Assembly: GCA_030041195.1 (NCBI GenBank)
Contig: JASHOI010000039.1
Span: 1-16,029 of the forward strand
Direction: 5' to 3'
DNA: 16,029 nucleotides
DNA from: Streptosporangiaceae bacterium
GTDB lineage: Bacteria; Actinomycetota; Actinomycetes; Streptosporangiales; Streptosporangiaceae
The notes under the pieces were generated by a model. The model did not search any database. It was given only the letters and a program-made list of their open reading frames with translations, and was not told the origin of the DNA. Of the stretch, positions 9,605-15,720 are shown piece after piece. Positions within the stretch are counted from its first letter, which is position 1. Every line of letters starts with the position of its first letter. A program made the translations under genes and the position numbers.

Positions 9605-9874
9605 CTATGTGTGCACCGTGACTTCGTAGGTTTCGAGGTGCGGTGGCATCTGCCAGGCCGCCGCGGCGCCCTGGTCATGGATGCCGGTCGGCATCTGCTC
9701 GCGGGTCTCCCACAGCGAGATGGTTATGATCTTGCCGGTTTCAGCGCTGGTGAGCAGGTAGAAGCCTCTGGCCCCGGGCTGCTGGCTGGCGCCGGGAAGC
9801 TGGTCCCGGACAATGTCTGTGAAGCTGTCGAGCTCCTGGGGTCCTGCCTGGGCTGTTATCACGCGTGCGAACAT
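9605..9874 (-). CDS. Antibiotic biosynthesis monooxygenase (ABM) domain protein
   Basis: An 89-residue single-domain protein with the dimeric alpha/beta-barrel pattern of ABM/YgiN-like proteins. It begins MFARVITAQAGPQELDSF, continues with the central GARGFYLLTSAETGKIITISLWETREQM, and ends with strand YEVTVHT. Family members are cofactor-free oxygenases acting on quinol-like or polyketide substrates, or small-molecule binding proteins. ATG at 9874 has TAGGAGA on the minus strand (about 9881-9887). It lies 32 bases after the stop of the esterase gene on the same strand, so the two are probably one operon under the divergent MarR regulator. Confidence 0.85.
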   Translation of the reverse strand: MFARVITAQAGPQELDSFTDIVRDQLPGASQQPGARGFYLLTSAETGKIITISLWETREQMPTGIHDQGAAAAWQMPPHLETYEVTVHT

Positions 9875-9906
9875 TCTGGTCTCCTACGAGGTCGCGATGG
9901 TTTCGG

Positions 9907-10806
9907 TCACTGCGCCTTGATCAGGTAGCGGGCGATGCGCTGGATCGCCGCCTCGGCCTCCGGCGTGTCCGGCGCCGTGGCGGGGAAGGCGTGCACGGCG
10001 CCCTCGGTGATCTCCAGGGTCGCGGGCACCCCGGCCAGGCGTGCCCGCTCGGCCAGCCGTCGCGCGTCGTCGATCAGCCGCTCGGTGCTGCCGACCTCGA
10101 TGTGCACCGCCGGCAGCCCGGACCAGTCGGCAAAGAGCGGCGACACGAGCGGTGCCGCCGGATCCTGGCCCCGCGGGAGGTAGTCCCGCACCGCGGCCGC
10201 GAACTGGCGGCCGTCGCGGGTCAGCGGGTCACGGCCGGCCGGATCGGCTATCGCCGGGCTGCTCAGCGTGAGATCGGTGAGGGGGGACAGGGCGAACGCC
10301 GACGAGGGCAGCGGCAGGCCGGTCTCCCGCGCGGCCGGGAGCGCCGCCAGGGCCAGGGTGCCGCCGCCGATCGACTCGCCTCCGAACGCGATCGACGCGG
10401 GCGCGTGCCCGGCGTCCAGCAGGCCACGGTAGCCGGTGATCACGTCGTCGAGCGCGGCAGGGAACGGGTGCTCGGGCGCCAGCCGGTAGTCGAGCACGGC
10501 GATCCTGGCCTTCGAGGCACGGGACAGGCGCCCGGCGAACTGCCGGGACCCGCGCGGCGAGCCGGCCCGGAAACCGCCGCCGTGGCAGTACAGGACCACG
10601 CGGTCGGCCGGGACACCCTCGGCCCACACCCACTCGGCCGCGACCCCGCCGAGCGTCGTTGCCTCGATTCGCACGTCATCGCCGGGAGGGCGCCGGGCGA
10701 GGAGTCCGTCGTGCATGGCCCGGTGCTGCTGCACCGTGAAGGTTCCGTCCTGCGGAATGTGATCGCGCAGGGCATCGATGAGGGCTTGCATCTGCGTGCT
10801 CGGCAT
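9907..10806 (-). CDS. Alpha/beta-hydrolase, hormone-sensitive-lipase (family IV) esterase
   Basis: A 299-residue cytosolic carboxylesterase-type protein. HGGGFRAGS (75-83) forms the oxyanion hole, YRLAPEHPFPAALDD (107-121) is the family IV signature, and GESIGGG (143-149) holds nucleophile Ser145 in place of the more common GDSAGG. His272 in AVHAF is the catalytic base. Where the family usually has catalytic Asp in a DxLxDD segment, this protein has Glu242 in TERLIDDA, so the acid may be Glu; this rests on manual alignment. ATG at 10806 has GGAGAGGA upstream on the minus strand. First gene of a probable operon with the ABM protein, divergent from marR. Confidence 0.92.
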   Translation of the reverse strand: MPSTQMQALIDALRDHIPQDGTFTVQQHRAMHDGLLARRPPGDDVRIEATTLGGVAAEWVWAEGVPADRVVLYCHGGGFRAGSPRGSRQFAGRLSRASKARIAVLDYRLAPEHPFPAALDDVITGYRGLLDAGHAPASIAFGGESIGGGTLALAALPAARETGLPLPSSAFALSPLTDLTLSSPAIADPAGRDPLTRDGRQFAAAVRDYLPRGQDPAAPLVSPLFADWSGLPAVHIEVGSTERLIDDARRLAERARLAGVPATLEITEGAVHAFPATAPDTPEAEAAIQRIARYLIKAQ

Positions 10807-10850
10807 CGCGCTGTCCTCTCCGGGGCGGCCGGGTCCTCAACAAGATTTGC

Positions 10851-10882
10851 ATGCCGATATTCGGGATGTCAAATATTGGCAT
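10851..10882. promoter_or_regulatory. MarR-type operator palindrome
   Basis: ATGCCGATATT (10851-10861) and AATATTGGCAT (10872-10882) form an inverted repeat with one mismatch in 11 and a 10-base spacer. The symmetry extends outward to TTGC/GCAA with a one-base bulge. It lies in the 96-base gap between the esterase and marR starts. A TTGACA on the minus strand (10867-10872) and TTGCAT on the plus strand (10847-10852) are possible -35 boxes of the two promoters, so a bound regulator could block both. MarR proteins commonly autoregulate from such divergent gaps. Confidence 0.65.
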
Positions 10883-10902
10883 CGCAAGTCTTTGCCCCTA
10901 CG

Positions 10903-11388
10903 ATGAGCGCCATGCCCGACCTGGCGGAGACCCGCGAGATAGCCGGCCTGCTCGTCGCGCTCGTCGGCCAGACGGCCACGCAGATCTCGCAGTGCGCGGA
11001 GCGATGCGGGCTGTCCATAGTCCAGGCGTCCGCGCTGCTGCGGATCGACGGCAGCATGCCCATGCGCGAGCTGGCGGCCCGGCTGGGCGGGCACGCGTCA
11101 AACGCCACCGGGATCGCCGACCGTCTCGCCGCGCGGGGCCTGGTCGAACGGCATGAAGACGCCGACGACCGGCGGGTGAAGCGGGTGAGCCTCACCCAGG
11201 AAGGCGCCGCGACCAGAGCCCAGCTGGTGGCGTGCATGGAATCCGCCCGCACGCCGTTCGCGCGGCTATCGGCGGCCCAGCGCAGGCAGCTGCACGACCT
11301 GCTGCTGGCCGCCATCGAGCCACAGACCGACGTGGGCGAGGCCCAGCGCCAGGCCGCACGGCTGCTCGGCTCGATCGAGCTCGACTGA
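10903..11388 (+). CDS. MarR-family transcriptional regulator
   Basis: A 161-residue winged-helix repressor-type protein. Helices forming the dimer interface flank a central DNA-binding domain: LSIVQASALLRIDGSMPMRELAARLGGHASNATGIADRLAARGLVER covers the turn and recognition helices, and HEDADDRRVKRVSLTQEG is the conserved DxRxxxxxLT wing. ATG at 10903 or 10912 could be the start. Neither has a clear Shine-Dalgarno, so a short-leader or leaderless message is likely. Probable targets are its own gene and the divergent esterase/ABM operon, with a phenolic or lipophilic ligand typical of the family (inference). The stop codon is part of a hairpin shared with the convergent GntR gene. Confidence 0.92.
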   Translation: MSAMPDLAETREIAGLLVALVGQTATQISQCAERCGLSIVQASALLRIDGSMPMRELAARLGGHASNATGIADRLAARGLVERHEDADDRRVKRVSLTQEGAATRAQLVACMESARTPFARLSAAQRRQLHDLLLAAIEPQTDVGEAQRQAARLLGSIELD

Positions 11389-11408
11389 GCGGCGGGCTCG
11401 CCGCTCAG
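11385..11408. terminator. Bidirectional hairpin containing both stop codons of marR and gntR
   Basis: CTGAGCGGCG (11385-11394) and CGCCGCTCAG (11399-11408) pair perfectly over 10 bp with a GGCT loop. The TGA of marR (11386-11388) pairs with the reverse-strand stop of the GntR gene (11405-11407). No U-tract follows, as is common for actinobacterial terminators. Confidence 0.7.
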
Positions 11409-12181
11409 CCCACGGCGTCCTGGTACTTCTCCGGGATCGTGGCCACCTCGTGGGCCAGCCTCACCCGGTCGGCGCGGTAGACGTAACGGGTCAGCCGGAT
11501 CGGCCGTGACGTGCTGTACGCAGTCCTGCCGACGACGATCACCGGCGTGCCCGTGGTCAGGCCGAAAAACTCGAACTCGCGCGCGTCCGGCATCCGGGCA
11601 CCGATCTCGTCCCGGAAGCCCTGCTGGGGATGGCCGAGATCGGCAAGCAGCTTGATGCTGCCCTGCTCGATGTTGCCCGCCTGCTCCAGGGCGGTGCCGC
11701 GGGCCAGGTCCATCGGGAAGAACGAGGCGACGAGCAGCCAGGGAACGTCCCCGAGGAAACGCCGGGACCGGCGGACCACCACGGGATCGCCCTGCTTGAT
11801 GTCGAGGCCCGCCGCGACGCTCGCGCTGGCTTCCGCCGTCTCGACCACGACCGATGTGGCCCGTTCCGGCTGGTGCGCCGCCGGGCCCACCACGGGCAGG
11901 GCGGTATCGGCGTGGTAGGCATCGGGCGAGACGTTCACGCGCGAGAGCAGCGCCGTGAACGGCCTGGTTGGCTGCTGCACGAAAGTGCCGAGCCCCTGCC
12001 TCGTCACCACCAGGCCCTGGTTGGTCAGCAGCGCTATGGCCAGCCGGACCGTGTTCCTCGATGCCTGGTACTCGTCCATCAGGTCCGGCTCGCTTGGCAG
12101 CCTCTCGCCCGGGCCGTACACCCCGCGGGCGATCTGGTCGCGGAGACGGTCTGCGATCTGCTGGTACCGCGCATGCGCCAC
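11405..12181 (-). CDS. GntR-family regulator, HutC/UTRA subfamily
   Basis: A 258-residue regulator. The N-terminal winged helix has YQQIADRLRDQIARGVYGPG (6-25), LPSEPDLMDEYQASRNTVR (the GntR signature) and TRQGLGTFV (the wing). The C-terminal UTRA domain (about 90-250) has VVVRRSRRFLGDVPWLL and REFEFFGLTTGTPVIVVGRTAY, which match ligand-binding segments of HutC-like proteins. Ligands in this subfamily are small acids, sugars or amino acid derivatives; the ligand here is unknown. The GTG start at 12181 is weakly supported by an AGGGGCG on the minus strand. A GTTTAAAC site upstream fits the subfamily operator consensus. The only divergent neighbour is a small membrane protein. Confidence 0.92.
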   Translation of the reverse strand: MAHARYQQIADRLRDQIARGVYGPGERLPSEPDLMDEYQASRNTVRLAIALLTNQGLVVTRQGLGTFVQQPTRPFTALLSRVNVSPDAYHADTALPVVGPAAHQPERATSVVVETAEASASVAAGLDIKQGDPVVVRRSRRFLGDVPWLLVASFFPMDLARGTALEQAGNIEQGSIKLLADLGHPQQGFRDEIGARMPDAREFEFFGLTTGTPVIVVGRTAYSTSRPIRLTRYVYRADRVRLAHEVATIPEKYQDAVG

Positions 12182-12254
12182 GTTGCGCCCCTAGCTCGTA
12201 CTCGTACCCATGATTCTCACCATCTGGATAGGTGGAATCTACCCACACAGTCTG

Positions 12255-12262
12255 GTTTAAAC
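12255..12262. promoter_or_regulatory. Candidate HutC-type GntR operator GTTTAAAC
   Basis: The perfect 8-bp palindrome GTTTAAAC fits the GTxTAxAC consensus reported for HutC-subfamily GntR regulators. It lies 73 bases upstream of the GntR start, within a less GC-rich gap (about 12190-12310). A TAGATT on the minus strand (12237-12242) could be the -10 of the gntR promoter, which would place the operator near its -35. The remainder of 12182-12385 shows no further clear element. Confidence 0.5.
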
Positions 12263-12385
12263 GCACCGCTGTTTGGTATGAGTCTAATCGGTGGAAACAT
12301 CGGTCTGATAGTAGCGCCGGCCGCCGACGGGCAGCGGGAGACACGCCAGGCGATGTACCACCCCTGACTCGGGGAAGTGAACGTG

Positions 12386-12703
12386 ATGATCATCTTGCTG
12401 ACCGCGATCGCTGTCGTGATCACCGGCGTGCCGCTCGCCGCCGTAACGCTCGTCACGCTTGCCAGCAGGCACGAAGAGCACGCCCGCAGCATCGCCGGCC
12501 GGGCTCCCGGGGTCCTGGCTGGCGCCGCGAGGAGGCTGCTCGGGTTCCGCGCGACCGGCCTTGCCCGGCCAGCGAGCCGCGGGCCGGCCAGGAACCGGCG
12601 GAACCCGGCGCGCGGCGAGGCCTGGGTCGCGGGCGAGCGCCCGGACGGCCGAGACCCCATCGGCGGCCCAGCCCTGGCCGGGGGGCCATTGCCCCTTCGG
12701 TAA
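12386..12703 (+). CDS. Small single-pass membrane protein, function unknown
   Basis: About 105 residues. MIILLTAIAVVITGVPLAAVTLVTLASR (1-28) is a strong hydrophobic helix. It is followed by a basic, Arg/Gly/Pro-rich cytosolic-type tail that includes GRAPGVLAGAARRLLGFRATG. ATG at 12386 is chosen because GGGGAAG (12371-12377) lies 8 bases upstream; GTG at 12377 or 12383 would add only a few residues. Similar short proteins with one N-terminal helix are common in actinomycetes, but I do not recognise a named family. The open frame over a membrane helix and the good ribosome site support a real gene. It is divergent from the GntR regulator and followed by a strong hairpin. Confidence 0.6.
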   Translation: MIILLTAIAVVITGVPLAAVTLVTLASRHEEHARSIAGRAPGVLAGAARRLLGFRATGLARPASRGPARNRRNPARGEAWVAGERPDGRDPIGGPALAGGPLPLR

Positions 12704-12726
12704 CAGGCCGGGCGATAGCCGGGGGC

Positions 12727-12767
12727 CCGGGAAGGGCCGCGGTGAGCGTGCCCGCGGCCCTTCCCGG
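12727..12767. terminator. Strong GC-rich terminator hairpin
   Basis: A perfect 16-bp stem (12727-12742 paired with 12752-12767) closes a 9-base loop, 24 bases after the stop of the small membrane protein and 46 bases before the amidase start. No U-tract follows. The position suits termination of the upstream transcript and insulation of the downstream promoter. Confidence 0.8.
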
Positions 12768-12801
12768 CGAATCTTCGATACCGCTCCGGCACTTCCTGCC
12801 A

Positions 12802-12807
12802 TACGCT
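12802..12807 (+). promoter_or_regulatory. Possible -10 box for a leaderless amidase transcript
   Basis: TACGCT fits the TANNNT pattern. It ends 6 bases before the ATG at 12814, so transcription would start at or next to the start codon. No convincing -35 is seen. The absence of any Shine-Dalgarno before this ATG agrees with a leaderless message. Confidence 0.4.
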
Positions 12808-12813
12808 GCGAAC

Positions 12814-13620
12814 ATGCGGGTCGCGCTCTGCCAGGTACCGATCAGTTCCGATCCGGCGGTCAATCTTGGCCGGGCCAAGGCCGCTCTCGGTGACGCGGCG
12901 GCGGCCCGCGCCGAGCTTGCGGTCTTTCCCGAGGGGACGCAGGTCCGCTTCGGCAGCGACCTGCGTGCCGCCGCGGAGCCCACCGACGGCGCATTCTGCA
13001 CGGGCCTTGCCGAGGCCGCGCGCGACAACGGGATCGCCGTGGTCGCCGGGGTTTTCGAGCCGGGGCCGGGCGACCGGGTCTACAACACCGCGGTCGCGTT
13101 CGACGCGCACGGGAATCTGGCCGCGGCCTACCGGAAGATCCACTTGTTCGACGCGCTCGGCCAGCGCGAGTCCGACCAGGTCGCGGCCGGCGACGAGCCC
13201 GTGGTCGCCGAGCTCGGCGGCCTGCGGGTCGGGATCATGACCTGCTACGACATCAGGTTCCCGGAACACGCGCGGGCGCTCGTCGGCCGGGGCGCCGACC
13301 TGATCGTGGTCCCGGCGGGCTGGGCGGCTGGGCTGTTCAAGGAGGAGCACTGGGTCACGCTCATCCGCGCCCGGGCCATCGAGAACACCGTGTGGGTGGC
13401 CGCCGCCGACCAGGTCCCGGACCGGTCTGAGCCGCCCACCCGCGCGCCCACGGGCAGCGGACGCAGCATGCTCGTCGACCCGATGGGCACGGTCCGGCTG
13501 GACCTGGGCCCGCGGCCGGGCGTGGGCGTTGGCGACGCGGACCCCGCGGTGACCGCCGAGATCAGGGAAGACCTGCCGAGCCTGCGGCACCGGCGCGAGG
13601 ACGTGTTCGGCCGACCCTGA
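12814..13620 (+). CDS. Nitrilase-superfamily carbon-nitrogen hydrolase (amidase, Nit1-like)
   Basis: A 268-residue complete domain with the Glu-Lys-Cys triad: Glu40 in AVFPEGTQV, Lys108 in YRKIHLFD and Cys144 in GIMTCYDIRFPE. The segment FPEHARALVGRGADLIVVPAGW after the nucleophile is typical. YRKIHLFD and CYDIRFPE together resemble the Nit1/deaminated-glutathione amidase and omega-amidase branch rather than true nitrilases. It hydrolyses a C-N amide bond of a small cytosolic substrate; the exact substrate is uncertain. ATG at 12814 aligns with the family N-terminus (MRVALCQVPI). It is bracketed by two strong hairpins, so it is probably monocistronic. Confidence 0.93.
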   Translation: MRVALCQVPISSDPAVNLGRAKAALGDAAAARAELAVFPEGTQVRFGSDLRAAAEPTDGAFCTGLAEAARDNGIAVVAGVFEPGPGDRVYNTAVAFDAHGNLAAAYRKIHLFDALGQRESDQVAAGDEPVVAELGGLRVGIMTCYDIRFPEHARALVGRGADLIVVPAGWAAGLFKEEHWVTLIRARAIENTVWVAAADQVPDRSEPPTRAPTGSGRSMLVDPMGTVRLDLGPRPGVGVGDADPAVTAEIREDLPSLRHRREDVFGRP

Positions 13621-13640
13621 ATTTCCAGGTCGCCGCGCAT

Positions 13641-13684
13641 CGATGTACCGATGGGCCGGCTCTTGCCGGCCTTCTGGTACATCG
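13641..13684. terminator. Composite bidirectional hairpin between convergent genes
   Basis: An outer 9-bp stem CGATGTACC/GGTACATCG (13641-13649 and 13676-13684) encloses a 4-by-4 internal loop. An inner 7-bp stem GGCCGGC/GCCGGCC (13654-13660 and 13665-13671) carries a TCTT loop. It lies between the stops of the amidase (+) and the DedA gene (-), so it can fold on either transcript. Confidence 0.75.
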
Positions 13685-13694
13685 ACAACCCGGG

Positions 13695-14507
13695 TCAGTC
13701 GCCGCGTTGTTCGGCGCGCAGGTCGCCGGCGGGCCGGTGGTCGTCGCCGGCACCGCCGCCAGGTGGATCAGCGGCCCCAGGGGCCGCGCTGCCATCAGGC
13801 GACTCAGCAGCCCCGGCGCCTGTGCTGCCCTCGGGGGACTCGGCGGCATCAGGGGCCGCGCTGGTGCCGGAGGACTCCGCTGCGCCGGGTGCCTCGATGT
13901 CGCGCGCGACCGCACGGTGGCGGCGCACGGCCCAGACGGCGACGGCCGCCACCACGACAACCGCGGCGGCGACGGCCAGGCCGGTGCCGACGCGCCGCTC
14001 CACGGCGGCGTACGCCGAGCCCGCCAGGTACCCGAGCACGCTCCAGCCGACGCCCCAGACCACTCCGCCGATCACGTCGTAGACCAGGAAGGTCCGGTAC
14101 GGCACCCGGACGGCGCCGGCGGCGGCGGGCATCACCGCCCGCACGAACGCCACGAACCTGCCGAGCAAGACCGCCAGGGCCCCGCGGTCGCGGAGCGCCG
14201 CCCTGGCCCGCTCCGGCCCGCCCGGCAGCCGGTGCATGACGCGCGCGGCGAACAGCCGGTCGCCCATTCGCCTGCCGATCTCATAGCCGACGACCGGGCC
14301 GGTCACAGCGGCCGCCACGACCACGGCCGTCAGCGTGGCCAGCGACAGATGACCGCGGCTGGCCAGCACGCCGCCCAGGACCACCGCGGTCTCGCCGGGC
14401 AGCACGAACCCGAGAAACACCGCGGTCTCGCCGAAGACGAGCGCCCCGATCACCACGTAGGCGATCCACCCGGACAGGTGGCTCAGCCCGCTGACGATCG
14501 AGCTCAC
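13695..14507 (-). CDS. DedA-family membrane protein with low-complexity tail
   Basis: A 270-residue protein of the DedA/SNARE-associated (VTT) family, linked to lipid-carrier recycling and envelope homeostasis. Residues 20-45 include FGETAVFLGFVLPGETAVVLGG with the conserved acidic residue. GRFVAFVRAVMPAAAGAVRVPYRTF (116-140) carries the two functional Arg positions of the family. About four to five hydrophobic segments span 12-192. Residues 205-270 are an acidic Ala/Gly/Ser/Pro tail with repeats such as AAESPEGS and AAESPDGS, probably disordered and cytosolic. The GTG start at 14507 has an AAGGGG on the minus strand. DedA proteins usually end near 200-220 residues, so the tail is an addition. 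Confidence 0.93.
   Translation of the reverse strand: MSSIVSGLSHLSGWIAYVVIGALVFGETAVFLGFVLPGETAVVLGGVLASRGHLSLATLTAVVVAAAVTGPVVGYEIGRRMGDRLFAARVMHRLPGGPERARAALRDRGALAVLLGRFVAFVRAVMPAAAGAVRVPYRTFLVYDVIGGVVWGVGWSVLGYLAGSAYAAVERRVGTGLAVAAAVVVVAAVAVWAVRRHRAVARDIEAPGAAESSGTSAAPDAAESPEGSTGAGAAESPDGSAAPGAADPPGGGAGDDHRPAGDLRAEQRGD
13767..13886. repeat. Degenerate Ala-Glu-Ser-Pro repeats in DedA tail
   Basis: On the minus strand this region codes for about three related 11-14-residue units (GAAESSGTSAAPD, AAESPEGSTGA, GAAESPDGSAAPGA). At DNA level an AGCGCGGCCCCT block recurs. The copies are diverged, so this is an old or slipped tandem array. Confidence 0.6.
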
Positions 14508-14684
14508 CGGCAGCCCCTTCCCCGCGCTGTGGACGCCGCGCCGTGCGCCGCGTCAGGTCCCTGCGTCCGCGAAAACACCGAGGCGGTGCCGGGATCTGCC
14601 CAAGCCGGCCGTGGTCTCGTGGAACCCGTGGTCTAGTAGATAGGAAATCACGCAGTGCCCCGCTCGGCCCCGGAAGGGATGGTG

Positions 14685-15620
14685 ATGCCCTCCATGCCTC
14701 AGCCGACCTCGACAGGCGGTTTCGTGCGCCATCAGGGCACGTTCACGGGGCGGGTCACGGGGGATGGATCAAGCGGCTTCCTTGCGGAGCCGGGACGTTA
14801 CCAGCTTTACGCGTCGCTCGCGTGCCCATGGTCGCAGCGGGCGCTGATCGTGCGCAGCCTGCTCGGGCTCGACCGGGTCATCGGCCTGAGCCTGACCGAC
14901 CCAATCTCGGGGGAACACGGCTGGCGGTTCCCCGACAGCCAGGGCGGCAGGGACCCGGTCACCGGGGCGCGTTTCCTGTCCGAGCTTTACCTGGTCACCG
15001 ATCCCGCTTACCAGGGAAAATGCACCCTCCCCATGCTGTGGGACACCCAGACGCAGCGGATCATCTCGAACGACATGGCGCAGATCACGATCATGTTCGA
15101 GACCGAGTTCACCGGGTACCACCGGCCGGGCTCGCCGGACCTCTACCCGGCGGCACTTCGGCGGGAGATCGACGCGATCGCCACCCTGATCTACTACGCG
15201 GTCAACATCGGCGTGTACAAGGCCGGGCTGGCCGCCACGCAGGCGGAGTACGAGGAGGCATTCGACGCGCTGTTCGCGACCATGGACGCGCTCGACGAGC
15301 GGCTGGCCCGCCGCAGGTTCCTGCTCGGCAGCGAGCTGTGCGAGGCGGACGTGCGGCTGTTCCCGACGCTGGCCAGGTTCGATGCCGTCTACTACACCCT
15401 GTTCAAGTGCAATCTGCGCCGGCTGATCGACTATCAGCACCTCTGGGGTTACGCGCGCGACCTTTACCAGCGGCCGGGCTTCGGTGATACCACTGACTTC
15501 GATCAGATCAAGCGCCACTACTATCAGACGCAGAGCTGGGTCAACCCGTCGCGAATCGTTCCCAAGGGCCCGTTCATCAGCTGGCTCGAGCCGCACGGCA
15601 GGGACCGTATCGCCGGGTAA
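14685..15620 (+). CDS. Glutathionyl-hydroquinone reductase-like Xi-class GST
   Basis: A 311-residue protein of the ECM4/YqjG (Xi-class GST) family. These enzymes use a Cys to remove glutathione from glutathionyl-hydroquinones or reduce other thiol adducts. The thioredoxin-like N-domain has RYQLYASLACPWSQRALIVR (38-57) with catalytic Cys47; the usual motif is CPWAHR. VPVLWD-type LPMLWDTQT and NDMAQITIMF follow. The helical C-domain has NIGVYKAGLAATQ, ADVRLFPTLARFD, FKCNLRRLIDY and DQIKRHYYQTQSWVNPSRIVPKGP, which are close to family consensus. ATG at 14685 is preferred because GGAAGGG (14672-14678) lies 6 bases upstream; GTG at 14655 and ATG at 14679 are less well placed. Actinomycetes normally use mycothiol, so the real thiol is uncertain. 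Confidence 0.92.
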   Translation: MPSMPQPTSTGGFVRHQGTFTGRVTGDGSSGFLAEPGRYQLYASLACPWSQRALIVRSLLGLDRVIGLSLTDPISGEHGWRFPDSQGGRDPVTGARFLSELYLVTDPAYQGKCTLPMLWDTQTQRIISNDMAQITIMFETEFTGYHRPGSPDLYPAALRREIDAIATLIYYAVNIGVYKAGLAATQAEYEEAFDALFATMDALDERLARRRFLLGSELCEADVRLFPTLARFDAVYYTLFKCNLRRLIDYQHLWGYARDLYQRPGFGDTTDFDQIKRHYYQTQSWVNPSRIVPKGPFISWLEPHGRDRIAG

Positions 15621-15695
15621 CCGCAGGAATGCGCATCGCAAGGCAAGCACGCAGTTCAGACGCGCCGCCGGGTAGCCTGGTGTGCGGAAATGACA

Positions 15696-15701
15696 GATAA
15701 T
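15696..15701 (+). promoter_or_regulatory. Candidate -10 box of the kgd promoter
   Basis: GATAAT is a close match to the housekeeping -10 and lies 19 bases before the ATG at 15721, in the only gap before kgd. The -35 region (about 15673-15678, TAGCCT) is weak. Confidence 0.45.
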
Positions 15702-15720
15702 CCAGTGTCGGAAGAGGGGG

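Noticed and set aside
9586..9605. Nested palindrome GGCCAT/ATGGCC near the end of the ABM gene
   Set aside because: Arms are only 6 bp and partly coding; too weak for a terminator or operator call.
10869..12344. 491-codon minus-strand frame spanning marR and the GntR gene
   Set aside because: It covers two genes with clear winged-helix motifs in other frames and crosses the shared terminator hairpin.
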